The notes under the pieces are model-generated. The model did no database searches. It was not told the DNA's origin and worked only from the letters and a program-made list of their open reading frames with translations. This document shows, one piece after another, positions 52,795 to 61,773 of a stretch of DNA of 64,000 nt. The number at the start of each line of letters is the position of its first letter. Within the stretch, counting starts at the first letter, position 1. Made by a program: the position numbers and the translations under genes. Source of the stretch: Janthinobacterium sp. J1-1 (GTDB lineage: Bacteria; Pseudomonadota; Gammaproteobacteria; Burkholderiales; Burkholderiaceae_D). Location: the NCBI RefSeq assembly GCF_030944405.1, contig NZ_CP132339.1, positions 2,976,001-3,040,000 of the forward strand, given 5' to 3'.

Positions 52795-53367
52795 CTATTC
52801 GCAGCGCGCGCCCGCCAGGCCCGCCTGCGCGCCGACGCTCAATGCGCAGGCATGCAGACCGATGGTGACGCCATCGCGCTCGGCGTCGGGCGCGGCAAAG
52901 GTGGCGCGCCAGCGCTGGGCGGCGGGTGCGCGAAACAGCGCCACCACGCCGATAAAGGCCGCGTCGCGGCCGACCTTTTCCTGTATCTCGTAGCGCTGGC
53001 CCGGCACCAGCAGCACTTCCTGCACTTCCAGCAGGTCGCTGCCCAGCAGCGCCTTTTCCCTGGCCGCGTCCAGGAAGCTGTCGTACGGCGCCTGCTCGAA
53101 GGCGGCGCTCTGGCGCAGCTTGTAGATGCGCGCCACCAGCGCCAGCGGCCGGCCTTGCGGATCGGTGTTCAGGCGCTGGCCGGCATGCAGGCGGATGCTG
53201 ACATTGCGCGGCGGCTTTTGCGCCTCCGGCACTTCGGGCGCCGGCTTGGCCAGGCCCGCCATCTGCAGCGCCGCATTGGCCAGGCCGCCGATGGCACCGC
53301 CCGCGCAGCCGGACAGCGGTAGCAGCAGGAAGCAGGCAGCGCAGCGCAGCGGCAGGGAAGGGCACAT
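52795..53367 (-). CDS. tssJ: T6SS outer-membrane lipoprotein TssJ
   Basis: A 190-residue protein with a lipoprotein signal peptide: CFLLLPLSGCAGG, lipobox LSGC with the lipidated Cys near residue 21. The mature part is the TssJ beta-sandwich: SIRLHAGQRLNTDPQGRPLA and VARIYKLRQSAAFEQAPYD, ending in CE. It caps the TssM periplasmic domain at the outer membrane. First gene of the minus-strand set, 278 bases from the divergent lipoprotein-tssB operon. Confidence 0.95.
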   Translation of the reverse strand: MCPSLPLRCAACFLLLPLSGCAGGAIGGLANAALQMAGLAKPAPEVPEAQKPPRNVSIRLHAGQRLNTDPQGRPLALVARIYKLRQSAAFEQAPYDSFLDAAREKALLGSDLLEVQEVLLVPGQRYEIQEKVGRDAAFIGVVALFRAPAAQRWRATFAAPDAERDGVTIGLHACALSVGAQAGLAGARCE

Positions 53368-53644
53368 GGCTGGTCTCTTAAAAAGTAAACGTACGGAAAT
53401 AAAGTGCTGCCGCTATTTAAACGCATGGCACGGATGGCCGTTTGCGCTGGCACAAACACGATACCTGAGGGTTGAAATGCCTGTGCCAGATCAGTGTTTA
53501 TTGGCGTTGATGGCACGGCTGAGTGGAACTTATTCTTTGCTGATCAAGCGCAAGCTGGCAAAAAATAGCGCGATCAATAATGGCCTCCACATGGCGTCGC
53601 CCTCTTTCCTAGTGGCAGCGTCCTTTACGTGAAGGAAACTCAAG
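53368..53644. promoter_or_regulatory. Divergent control region of the T6SS operons
   Basis: 277 bases between tssJ (-) and the TPR lipoprotein gene (+), lower in GC than its flanks, especially at 53372-53425 and 53510-53580. This is the natural place for both T6SS promoters. I looked for a sigma-54 site: TGGCAC occurs several times, but none has a correct -12 GC. No regulator gene is adjacent. Confidence 0.45.
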
Positions 53645-54241
53645 ATGAAGTCACGCATGCTTCCGCCCCGCCTGGCCTGCCTGGCCGGCGCCCTCCTGCT
53701 GGCCGCCTGCACCACCGCGCCACCGCCCGCCCCCAAGCCGGCGCCGGCACCGACCCTGGCGCAAGTGCTGTCCGAGGCCGACGTGGCCGCGCGCGCCGGC
53801 CAGTACGACAAGGCCTACACCTTGCTGGAAAAAGGCGGCAGCGCCTACCCGGCCGACAAGGCGCCATGGCTGCAGATGGCGCAGATGAAATTCGATCGCG
53901 GCCAGTACGGTGACGCCATCAGCCATGCGCTCGAAGCGCTCGAGCGCGACCCCGATGACAAAGTCGCCAACAGCATCGTCGCCGTCAGCGGGCTGCGCTT
54001 GTCCGGCAAGGCGCTGGCCGACCTGTCGCGGCAAAACAACCTGAATGGCTCGCTGCGTTCGGAAGCGCAGGAACTGGCCAAGCTGCTGCGCGCCAGCATC
54101 GGCGAAGACGTGCTGGTGCCGCCGGCCAAGCGCCCGGCGGCCGGTGCCAAGCGCGCGGCGGCATCGTCCGCGCCGGCGCCGGCACCCGCACCGGCGCCCG
54201 CGGCAAAAGGCGGCGCCGACCCGTTCAGCGGCCTGAAGTAA
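53645..54241 (+). CDS. T6SS-linked TPR lipoprotein
   Basis: A 198-residue protein with a lipoprotein signal (LAGALLLAACTTAP, lipobox LAAC, Cys near residue 22), a Pro/Ala-rich segment and two to three TPR-like helices (AARAGQYDKAYTLLEKG, APWLQMAQMKFDRGQYGDA and AISHALEALERDPDDKVAN). The C-terminus is Ala/Pro-rich. Such lipoproteins often precede tssB in Burkholderiales T6SS loci; their role is not established, perhaps scaffolding at the outer membrane. 60 bases before tssB. Confidence 0.82.
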   Translation: MKSRMLPPRLACLAGALLLAACTTAPPPAPKPAPAPTLAQVLSEADVAARAGQYDKAYTLLEKGGSAYPADKAPWLQMAQMKFDRGQYGDAISHALEALERDPDDKVANSIVAVSGLRLSGKALADLSRQNNLNGSLRSEAQELAKLLRASIGEDVLVPPAKRPAAGAKRAAASSAPAPAPAPAPAAKGGADPFSGLK

Positions 54242-54301
54242 GCAGGATTTTTATCGGGCGCCCTGGCGGCGCCTTCCCATCGACTTTGCGAAGGAAACCC
54301 C

Positions 54302-54811
54302 ATGGCCAAGCCTGACAGTGTCCAGAAGCGGCTGCAGCAGGTACGTGCGCCGCGCGTGCAGATGACGTATGACGTGGAGATCGGCGACACGATAGAAAAC
54401 AAGGAGCTGCCCTTCGTGGTCGGCGTGCTGGGCGACTTCGGCGGCGATTCCGAGGTCGAGAAACGGCGCCTGAAAGACCGCAAGTTCGTCGGCATCGACA
54501 TGGACAACTTCGACGAAGTGCTGGGCAGCGTCGAGCCGGTGGCGCGCTTCCAGGTACAGAACCGCCTGAGCGAGGAAGGCGGCACCTTTCCGGTCGACCT
54601 GCGCTTTCGCGCCATGAGCGATTTTCGTCCCGAGTCGGTGGTGCGGCAGGTCGAGCCGCTGCGCCGCCTGCTCGAAGCGCGCACCAAGCTGGCCGACCTG
54701 CGCAACAAACTGGCCGGCAACGACAAGCTGGAAGACCTGTTGACGGAAGTGCTGAACAACACCGACAGCCTGGCCGCCCTGCAACCGCAACGCGCGATCA
54801 AGGAGGATTGA
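54302..54811 (+). CDS. tssB: T6SS contractile sheath small subunit TssB
   Basis: A 169-residue protein of normal length. RVQMTYDVEIGD (~18-29), ELPFVVGVLGDFGG (~35-48) and DRKFVGIDMDNFDEVL are the TssB/VipA pattern. It interlocks with TssC to form the sheath whose contraction drives the Hcp tube. AAGGAAA precedes the ATG. One base separates it from tssC. Confidence 0.97.
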   Translation: MAKPDSVQKRLQQVRAPRVQMTYDVEIGDTIENKELPFVVGVLGDFGGDSEVEKRRLKDRKFVGIDMDNFDEVLGSVEPVARFQVQNRLSEEGGTFPVDLRFRAMSDFRPESVVRQVEPLRRLLEARTKLADLRNKLAGNDKLEDLLTEVLNNTDSLAALQPQRAIKED

Positions 54812-54812
54812 G

Positions 54813-56303
54813 ATGAATGCACAGGCAGAAATCCAGGCCTCGCCGGCCTTTGCGGCGGGGGCATCGAGCGACCTGCTGGACCAGATCGTCGAACAGAGCC
54901 GGGTCGCCAAGTCCGACGCCGAACATGCGCGCGCACGCGACCTGATCGCCGAACTGGTGGGGCAGGTACTCGACGGCACAATGCTGATGTCGGCCAGCCT
55001 GTCGGCCACCCTGGACGCGCGGGTGGCGCAGATCGACCAGCTGATTTCGGCCCAGCTGAGCGAAGTGATGCACTCGCCGGCCTTCCAGCAGCTGGAACAA
55101 AGCTGGACCGGCCTGCACTACCTGGTCGGCAATTCCGAGACGGGAACGCGGCTGCAGATCCGCATGTTCAACGCCACCAAGCGCGAGCTGGTGAAGGATT
55201 TCCAGTCGGCGCTGGAGTTCGACCAGAGCAGCATGTTCAAGAAGATCTACGAAGAAGAATTCGGCACCTTCGGCGGCGCGCCGTTCGCCGCCCTGCTGGG
55301 CGACTACGCCATCTCGCGCCAGCCCGAAGACATGTATTTCATCGAGCAGATGTCGCATATCGCCGCCGCCGCCCATGCACCGTTTATCGCCTCGGCCGCG
55401 CCGGAACTGTTTGGCCTGGAAACCTATGGCGACCTGGGCAAGCCGCGCGACCTGGCCAAGGTGTTCGACACCATCGAGTACGCCAAATGGAAGGCCTTCC
55501 GCGAGTCCGAAGATTCGCGTTACGTGGGCCTGACCTTGCCGCGCTTCCTGGGCCGCCTGCCGTTCAATCCGGTCGATGGCACCACCGTCGAAGGCTTCAA
55601 CTTTGTCGAGGAAGTCGACGGCAGCGACCATCAGAAATACCTGTGGTGTAACGCCGCCTACGCGTTCGGCAGCAAGCTCACGCGCGCCTTTTCCGACTTC
55701 GGCTGGTGCGCGGCGATCCGCGGCGTGGAAGGCGGCGGCCTGGTCGACGACCTGCCGACCCACACCTTCAAGACCGACGAGGGCGACGTGGCCCTGAAAT
55801 GCCCGGCCGAAGTGGCGATCACCGACCGGCGCGAAAAGGAGTTGTCGGACCTCGGCTTCATCTCGCTGGTGCATTGCAAGAACACGGCGTATGCCGCCTT
55901 CTTCGGCGCCCAGTCGACGCAGAAAAGCCGCAAGTACAACAGCGAGGCGGCCAACGCCAATGCGCTGCTGTCGTCGCAGCTGCAATACATCTTTGCCGTT
56001 TCGCGCATCGCCCACTACATGAAGGCCATGATGCGCGACAAGATCGGCAGTTTTTCCGCCGCCTCCAATGTCGAGGATTTCCTGAACCGCTGGCTGATGA
56101 CCTACGTGCTGCTCGACGATAACGCCAGCCAGGAACAGAAGGCCCAGTTCCCGCTGCGCGAAGCGTCGGTGCAGGTGCACGAAGTGCCGGGTCGGCCCGG
56201 CGTGTACCGCGCCGTATCGTTTTTGCGGCCCCATTTTCAGCTCGACGAGCTGTCCGTTTCGCTCCGACTGGTCGCGGAGTTGCCGAAGTCGACCAATTCC
56301 TGA
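54813..56303 (+). CDS. tssC: T6SS contractile sheath large subunit TssC
   Basis: A 496-residue protein with normal family length. It has HSPAFQQLEQSWTGLHYLV (~85-103), TKRELVKDFQ, FGTFGGAPFAALLGDY (~151-166) and the C-terminal SFLRPHFQLDELSVSLRLVAELP. The conserved Glu/Asp-rich KKIYEEEFGT loop is present. Forms the sheath with TssB. AGGAG precedes the start. Confidence 0.98.
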   Translation: MNAQAEIQASPAFAAGASSDLLDQIVEQSRVAKSDAEHARARDLIAELVGQVLDGTMLMSASLSATLDARVAQIDQLISAQLSEVMHSPAFQQLEQSWTGLHYLVGNSETGTRLQIRMFNATKRELVKDFQSALEFDQSSMFKKIYEEEFGTFGGAPFAALLGDYAISRQPEDMYFIEQMSHIAAAAHAPFIASAAPELFGLETYGDLGKPRDLAKVFDTIEYAKWKAFRESEDSRYVGLTLPRFLGRLPFNPVDGTTVEGFNFVEEVDGSDHQKYLWCNAAYAFGSKLTRAFSDFGWCAAIRGVEGGGLVDDLPTHTFKTDEGDVALKCPAEVAITDRREKELSDLGFISLVHCKNTAYAAFFGAQSTQKSRKYNSEAANANALLSSQLQYIFAVSRIAHYMKAMMRDKIGSFSAASNVEDFLNRWLMTYVLLDDNASQEQKAQFPLREASVQVHEVPGRPGVYRAVSFLRPHFQLDELSVSLRLVAELPKSTNS

Positions 56304-56335
56304 TTCATCCATTTGTTCAACCAGAGGAGCACACC

Positions 56336-56827
56336 ATGGCAATCGATGTATATCTGCAGATAGACGGTATCAAGGGCGAATCGACCGATGACAAGCACAA
56401 GGACTGGATCGAGTGCAAATCGGTCAGCTGGAGCGTGGAGCAGCCCAAGTCGGCCACCGCCTCGACCGGCGGCGGCCACACGGCCGAACGCTGCGAGCAC
56501 AAGGACATCGTCATCTCCAAGCTGGCCGATCTGTCCTCGCCGGTGCTGCTGCAGACCTGCTCGGCCGGCAAGACCATCCCGAAAGCGCGCTTCGAATTCA
56601 TGCGTGCCGATGGCCAGGGCGAGCGTGTCAAGTACTTTGAAATCGAGATCGAGAACGTGCTGATCGGCGCCGTCACGCCCAACGTGGAAGAAGGCGACAT
56701 CCTGGGCGAACACGTGGGCTTCAAGTTCTCGAAAGTGAAGTGGAAATACACGCAACAAAAAGTCACCGGCGGCGCCGGCGGCAATACCTCGGGCGGCTGG
56801 GACCTGGCCGCCAACCGCGTGGTGTGA
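56336..56827 (+). CDS. hcp: T6SS tube protein Hcp
   Basis: A 163-residue Hcp/TssD. DVYLQIDGIKGES at the start, EHKDIVISKLADLSSPVLLQ (~54-73) and FSKVKWKYTQQK near the end are family features. Hexameric rings of Hcp form the inner tube and carry small effectors. No effector domain is fused. AGAGGAG lies 8 bases ahead of the start. The only hcp in the window. Confidence 0.97.
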   Translation: MAIDVYLQIDGIKGESTDDKHKDWIECKSVSWSVEQPKSATASTGGGHTAERCEHKDIVISKLADLSSPVLLQTCSAGKTIPKARFEFMRADGQGERVKYFEIEIENVLIGAVTPNVEEGDILGEHVGFKFSKVKWKYTQQKVTGGAGGNTSGGWDLAANRVV

Positions 56828-56898
56828 TGGCGCGGCGTTGAGCCATTGCGCGGCAGGCGCCAGTGCGGCGCCTGCCGCGTCTTTTTCAAGGAGGCCGC

Positions 56899-57390
56899 AT
56901 GTCATCTCCATTCAACGCAGCAGCCGGTTTCGTGCCGGGATTGTTCGACCGCCTGATGGGCGAGGGCGCCGCCGGCGGCAATCTGGCGCGGCTGTCGGTG
57001 GAACAGTTGAAGGACGCGGTGGCGCGCGACCTCGAAGAACTGCTCAACACGCGCGTGGCCTTGCCGGCCGGCGCGCTCGATGGATTCCCCGAATGCGCCG
57101 CCTCCATCGTCAACTACGGCCTGATCGACTTCGCCGGCATGTGCTTGTCGAGCAGCGACGACCGCGCCCGCATCTGCGCCGCCCTGACCGCCGCCATCGA
57201 ACGCCACGAGCCGCGCTTGCGCCATGTGCGCGCGCGCCTGGAGCGCGAGGCCGGCTCCATCAACCGCGTCAGCTTTGTCATCAGCGCCACCCTGGCCGTG
57301 GCGCAGGCCAGTGAACCCGTCAATTTCGACGCCGTGCTGCAGCCATCGTCGCTGCGCTATTCGATCAACCGCAAGGGAGCCGCCGCATGA
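56899..57390 (+). CDS. tssE: T6SS baseplate protein TssE (gp25-like)
   Basis: ATG 56899 follows AAGGAGG. The 163-residue product has FDRLMGE at the start, VARDLEELLNTR (~45-56), SIVNYGLIDFAGM (~72-84), a gp25-like core with RHVRARLER and INRVSFVISATL (~125-136). It belongs to the wedge of the T6SS baseplate. Here tssE runs straight into tssH (4-base overlap), with no tssF or tssG between, unlike the common E-F-G-H order. Confidence 0.93.
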   Translation: MSSPFNAAAGFVPGLFDRLMGEGAAGGNLARLSVEQLKDAVARDLEELLNTRVALPAGALDGFPECAASIVNYGLIDFAGMCLSSSDDRARICAALTAAIERHEPRLRHVRARLEREAGSINRVSFVISATLAVAQASEPVNFDAVLQPSSLRYSINRKGAAA

Positions 57391-60026
57391 GCAACAACCT
57401 CAAGACCTTGATCGCCAAACTCAATGACACGGCGCGCACGGCCGCCACCCGCGCCGCCAGTATCTGCATGGGGCTGGGCCAGTACGAAGTCGATATCGAA
57501 CACCTGTTCCTGGCCTTGCTGGAACAGGAGCGCAGCGATGTCGCCGTGGCCGCGCGCCGCAGCGATATCAGCATCACGGCGCTGGAAACGGATCTGCGCC
57601 GCGAGATCGGCAGCTTCAAGACCGGCAGCGCGCGCACGCCCGTGTTTTCGCGCCATTTGCCGCTGCTGTTCGAACATGCGTGGCTGATCGCTTCGCTCGG
57701 TGCGGCGCAACCGGCGGCGATCCGCAGCCGGCACCTGCTGCTGGCGCTGCTGACCGAGCCGGAACTGTCGCAACTGGCCTATCGCGGCTCCAAGTTGTTT
57801 GCGCGCTTCAGCGTCGAGCAGCTGAAACACCATCCCGACAAACTGACGGCCGGATCAACGGAAGAGATCATCGCATCGTCACCGCAGAGCGAGGCGCCAG
57901 GCGACGCCGTCGCCACCCTGGCCAGCCAGACGCCGGCGCTAGACCAGTTCACCACCGACCTGACGCAGCTGGCGCGGGACGGCAAGCTCGATCCGGTGAT
58001 CGGGCGCGAAAACGAGATCCGCCAGGCGGTCGACATCCTGCTGCGCCGGCGCCAGAACAATCCGATTCTTACCGGCGAGGCAGGCGTCGGCAAGACCGCC
58101 GTGGTGGAAGGTCTGGCCCTGCGCATCGCCGCCGGCGACGTGCCCGAGGTGCTGCAGGGCGCCCACATCCATGCGCTGGACATGGGCCTGCTGCAGGCCG
58201 GCGCCAGCGTCAAGGGCGAGTTTGAAAGCCGGCTGAAAAACGTCATCGATGAAGTCGGCAAAAGCGTCCATCCCATCATCCTGTTTATCGACGAGGCGCA
58301 CACCATGATCGGCGCCGGCGGCCAGGCGGGCCAGAACGATGCGGCCAACCTGCTCAAGCCAGCGCTGGCGCGCGGCGCCCTGCGCACCATCGCCGCCACC
58401 ACCTGGAGCGAGTATAAAAAATATTTTGAAAAGGATGCGGCCCTGGCACGGCGTTTCCAGGTGGTGAAAGTGGAGGAGCCCAGCGAGGAGATTGCCTGTG
58501 CCATGCTGCGCGCGATGGCGCCGCTGATGGAGCGCCATTTCAATATCCGCGTGCGCGACGAAGCGATTGTCGATGCCGTGCGCCTGTCGCACCGCTATAT
58601 CAGCGGGCGCCAGCTGCCCGACAAGGCCGTCAGCGTGCTCGATACGGCCTGCGCCCAGGTCGCGCTGGGGCAAAGCGCCACGCCGGCGCAGCTGGAAAGC
58701 GCCAGCCGCCAGCTCGAGCGCATCGCCGTTGAAATCGCCGCCCTCGAGCGCGAACAGGCCGGCGGCGAACACACTGGCCAGGCGGCCACCGCGCGGTTGC
58801 GGCAACTGCAGGGCGACGCCGAACAGGGCCGGCAGACCATCGCCGCCCTGGCGCAGCGCTGGCAGGCGGAAAAAACGCTGGTGGCGCAGATCACCGCATT
58901 GCGCGCCGGCCTGCAGCGCGAGCGCCCCGGCGAAGAGGGCGCTAGCGCCTTGCTGGCGCTGAAGCATGAACTGGCGGCGCTGCAAGGCGAGGCCCCCCTG
59001 GCGCCACTGGAAGTCGATGCACAGGTGGTGGCCGGCATCGTCGCCGGCTGGACCGGCATCCCGCTCGGCAAAATGGTCAAAGACGAGATCCGCACCGTAT
59101 TGAGCCTGGACGCGGCCCTGCGCGAACGGGTGCTGGGCCAGGATCATGTCATCGATGCGGTGGCGCAGCGGGTGCGCACGGCGCGCGCCAATCTCGATGA
59201 TCCGAACAAGCCGCAGGCGGTGTTCTTGTTTACCGGTCCGTCCGGCACCGGCAAGACCGAAACGGCGCTGGCGCTGGCCGACTTGCTGTATGGCGGCGAG
59301 CGCAAACTGATTACCTTGAACATGAGCGAATACCAGGAAGCGCACAGCGTGGCCGGCCTGAAAGGCGCGCCGCCGGGTTACATCGGCTACGGCGAGGGCG
59401 GTGTGCTGACCGAGGCCGTGCGGCGCCAGCCCTACAGCGTGGTGCTGCTGGACGAAGCGGAAAAAGCCCATCCCGACGTGCTCGAACTGTTCTTCCAGGT
59501 GTTCGACAAGGGCGTGCTCGATGATGCGGAAGGGCGCGAAATCGATTTTCGCAACACCATCATTATCGCCACCTCGAACCTGGGCTCGGGCGCCATGATG
59601 GCCGCCTGCCTGAACCAGCCCGAGGGCAGCCTGCCGACGCCCGAAGCGCTGGAGGAACTGGTGCGCCCGCAACTGGTAAAACACTTCAAGCCGGCCTTTT
59701 TGGGACGCCTGAAGGTGCTGCCGTTCTACCCCTTGAACGACGCCGTGCTGGCCGAGATCATCGGGCTTAAACTGGCGCGCATCGGCCAGCGCATCGCGCT
59801 CAACCACCAGGCCCGCTTCAGTCATGACGAGGCGCTGGTCGAAGCGGTGCTGGCGCGCTGCACCGAAGTCGATTCGGGCGCGCGCAATGTCGACCAGATA
59901 CTCAATGGCAGCGTGCTGCCCGAGATCGCCGTGGCGGTGCTGGCGCGCATGGCCGACGCGCTGCCGCTGTCCAGCATCCACGTGGGCGCCGATGCCCACG
60001 GCCAGTTCACCTATACCATCCACTGA
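57387..60026 (+). CDS. tssH: T6SS sheath-disassembling AAA+ ATPase TssH (ClpV)
   Basis: An 879-residue Clp/Hsp100 ATPase. N-domain at ~1-150, first AAA+ module with Walker A GEAGVGKT at 230-237 and LFIDEAHTM, a middle coiled coil at ~435-540 shorter than in ClpB, the second module with GPSGTGKT near 617-624 and VLLDEAEKAHPDV. TssH pulls contracted TssB/TssC sheath apart for recycling. Start overlaps tssE by 4 bases. Confidence 0.96.
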   Translation: MSNNLKTLIAKLNDTARTAATRAASICMGLGQYEVDIEHLFLALLEQERSDVAVAARRSDISITALETDLRREIGSFKTGSARTPVFSRHLPLLFEHAWLIASLGAAQPAAIRSRHLLLALLTEPELSQLAYRGSKLFARFSVEQLKHHPDKLTAGSTEEIIASSPQSEAPGDAVATLASQTPALDQFTTDLTQLARDGKLDPVIGRENEIRQAVDILLRRRQNNPILTGEAGVGKTAVVEGLALRIAAGDVPEVLQGAHIHALDMGLLQAGASVKGEFESRLKNVIDEVGKSVHPIILFIDEAHTMIGAGGQAGQNDAANLLKPALARGALRTIAATTWSEYKKYFEKDAALARRFQVVKVEEPSEEIACAMLRAMAPLMERHFNIRVRDEAIVDAVRLSHRYISGRQLPDKAVSVLDTACAQVALGQSATPAQLESASRQLERIAVEIAALEREQAGGEHTGQAATARLRQLQGDAEQGRQTIAALAQRWQAEKTLVAQITALRAGLQRERPGEEGASALLALKHELAALQGEAPLAPLEVDAQVVAGIVAGWTGIPLGKMVKDEIRTVLSLDAALRERVLGQDHVIDAVAQRVRTARANLDDPNKPQAVFLFTGPSGTGKTETALALADLLYGGERKLITLNMSEYQEAHSVAGLKGAPPGYIGYGEGGVLTEAVRRQPYSVVLLDEAEKAHPDVLELFFQVFDKGVLDDAEGREIDFRNTIIIATSNLGSGAMMAACLNQPEGSLPTPEALEELVRPQLVKHFKPAFLGRLKVLPFYPLNDAVLAEIIGLKLARIGQRIALNHQARFSHDEALVEAVLARCTEVDSGARNVDQILNGSVLPEIAVAVLARMADALPLSSIHVGADAHGQFTYTIH

Positions 60027-60038
60027 GGGGAGCGCACC

Positions 60039-61067
60039 ATGTTCAACCTGGACCAACTGCTGCAGCCGGTCAGCCCGATCAAGCCCTGCGGCGAGGACCT
60101 CACCTTCAGCCAGGAACTCGACGCGATTGCCCGCGCGCGCCAGCACGACGACCCCAGCCTGGACCAGGGCGAGTGGGTGGTGGCATTGAAGGAAGCCGAC
60201 TGGCCCTTCGTCGCCACCCGCTGCGAGCAGTTGATCGCCTCGCACAGCAAGGACTTGCGGGTGGCCGTCTGGCTGGCCGAGGCGCACGCCAAGACGCGCC
60301 ATTTTCGCGGCCTGGGCGACGGCTTTGCGCTGTTGGCGGGCCTGTGCGAGCGCTATTGGGATGGCCTGTATCCGCCGATCGAGGGCGGCGACCCGGAACA
60401 GCGCATCGGCAACCTGTTCTGGCTGTTGACGCGCACGCCGCAACTGGTGCGCGAGGTGCCGCTGACCGATGGCGCCGACGGCCGGTTCTCCTTGCAGGAC
60501 TTCGATGCGGCGCGCCAGCGCGCGGCGGCCAGTGCGCAAACGCCGGACCAGGGCTGGGGCGATGTGCGCCAGGAAGAGGGCGCGACGCTGGCGCAGATGG
60601 AAGCGGCGCGGCAGAAAAACGCACGCCAGTTCAGCGACGCCCTGCTGGCCGACGCGCAGTACTGCATGCAGTCGCTGCTGGCGCTGGAACGTTGCGTCGA
60701 CGCGCGTTTCGGCATCGATGGCCCGAGCTTTCGCGCCGCCCGCGAGGCGCTGGAAAACGCCATCCATTTCATCGCGCCCATGCCGCTGGGCGCCGAACTG
60801 GTGGCGGCGCTGCCCGGTGCGCCGGCGGCGCATGGCGTCGGCAATGTCGGCGCCATCGTGCAGCGCCAGCAGGCGCTGGCCCAGCTGCGCCAGGTGGCCG
60901 ATTTTTTCCGCCGCACCGAGCCGCATAGCCCGGTGGCCTACCTGGCCGACAAGGCGGCCAGCTGGGGCGAGATGCCGCTGCACCTGTGGCTGCGCGCCGT
61001 CGTCAAGGATCAGGGTACCCTGGCACAGCTCGACGAGATGCTGGGCAGCGATGGCACGGCAGGATAA
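60039..61067 (+). CDS. tssA: T6SS assembly protein TssA (ImpA)
   Basis: A 342-residue protein with the ImpA N-terminal domain: LLQPVSPIKPCGEDLTFSQE (~7-26), DWPFVATRCEQLIASHSKDLRVAVWLAEA (in ~54-83) and CERYWDGLYPP (~107-117). The C-terminal region is that of the shorter TssA class. TssA organises baseplate and sheath growth. It ends the plus-strand T6SS operon 12 bases after tssH; the next gene is unrelated. Confidence 0.94.
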   Translation: MFNLDQLLQPVSPIKPCGEDLTFSQELDAIARARQHDDPSLDQGEWVVALKEADWPFVATRCEQLIASHSKDLRVAVWLAEAHAKTRHFRGLGDGFALLAGLCERYWDGLYPPIEGGDPEQRIGNLFWLLTRTPQLVREVPLTDGADGRFSLQDFDAARQRAAASAQTPDQGWGDVRQEEGATLAQMEAARQKNARQFSDALLADAQYCMQSLLALERCVDARFGIDGPSFRAAREALENAIHFIAPMPLGAELVAALPGAPAAHGVGNVGAIVQRQQALAQLRQVADFFRRTEPHSPVAYLADKAASWGEMPLHLWLRAVVKDQGTLAQLDEMLGSDGTAG

Positions 61068-61124
61068 GCGCGCTGCCGCCGTGGCACGCTACAATCGGCC
61101 TCACCCATCTGTCCGGAGTACACC

Positions 61125-61643
61125 ATGAAAAAACTGCTGTTGCCGCTGCTGTTCACTGCATTGCTGGCCGGCTGCGTCGGCCGTCCCGACAATATTGTTC
61201 CGGTAAGCAATTTCAATACCACCAAATACCTGGGCAAATGGTATGAAATCGCCCGCCTCGACCATTCCTTCGAACGGGGCCTGAGCCATGTGACGGCCGA
61301 TTACAGCCTGCGCCAGGACGGCGGCCTGAAAGTGGTCAATCGCGGCTACAAGGAGGCGGACGCCATCTGGAAAGAATCCGAAGGCAAGGCATATTTTGTC
61401 GACAAGAAGGACGAAGGCTTTCTGAAAGTGTCGTTTTTCGGCCCCTTCTATGGCTCCTACATCGTCTTCGACCTGGACCAGCAGGACTACAGCTATTCGA
61501 TGATCAGCGGTCCCGACAAATCGTATTTCTGGCTGCTGTCGCGCACGCCCACCATGGATGCGGCCTTGCAGAAGCGCCTGATTGATAAAGCGCAAACGCT
61601 CGGTTTTGATACCACGAAGCTGATTATCGTGAAGCAGAACTGA
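61125..61643 (+). CDS. blc: Bacterial lipocalin lipoprotein
   Basis: A 172-residue outer-membrane lipoprotein: signal with lipobox LAGC (Cys ~17), then the lipocalin fingerprint NFNTTKYLGKWYEIARLDHSFERG (in ~29-52) with GxW, the Asp-Tyr-Ser-Leu strand and the closing LLSRTPTMD. Blc binds lysophospholipids and helps envelope maintenance under stress. A TACAAT at 61090-61095 may be its -10; TCCGGAG precedes the ATG. Confidence 0.94.
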   Translation: MKKLLLPLLFTALLAGCVGRPDNIVPVSNFNTTKYLGKWYEIARLDHSFERGLSHVTADYSLRQDGGLKVVNRGYKEADAIWKESEGKAYFVDKKDEGFLKVSFFGPFYGSYIVFDLDQQDYSYSMISGPDKSYFWLLSRTPTMDAALQKRLIDKAQTLGFDTTKLIIVKQN

Positions 61644-61773
61644 GCCACGTTTGACGTTGTTGCTTTTTTGAATCTTCGTCCTTGCAATACCCATCTGATA
61701 CGCTCACAATCAGCATCAGAACGCGCCGCGCCTGCGGACTACGCGTCGACTTTTTCAGATAGGGGACTGCATC

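Noticed and set aside
53368..53644. Sigma-54 promoter for the T6SS operons
   Set aside because: TGGCAC occurs several times, but at the required distance none has GC at -12. The best case, on the minus strand at 53488-53473, has TTTC instead of TTGC.
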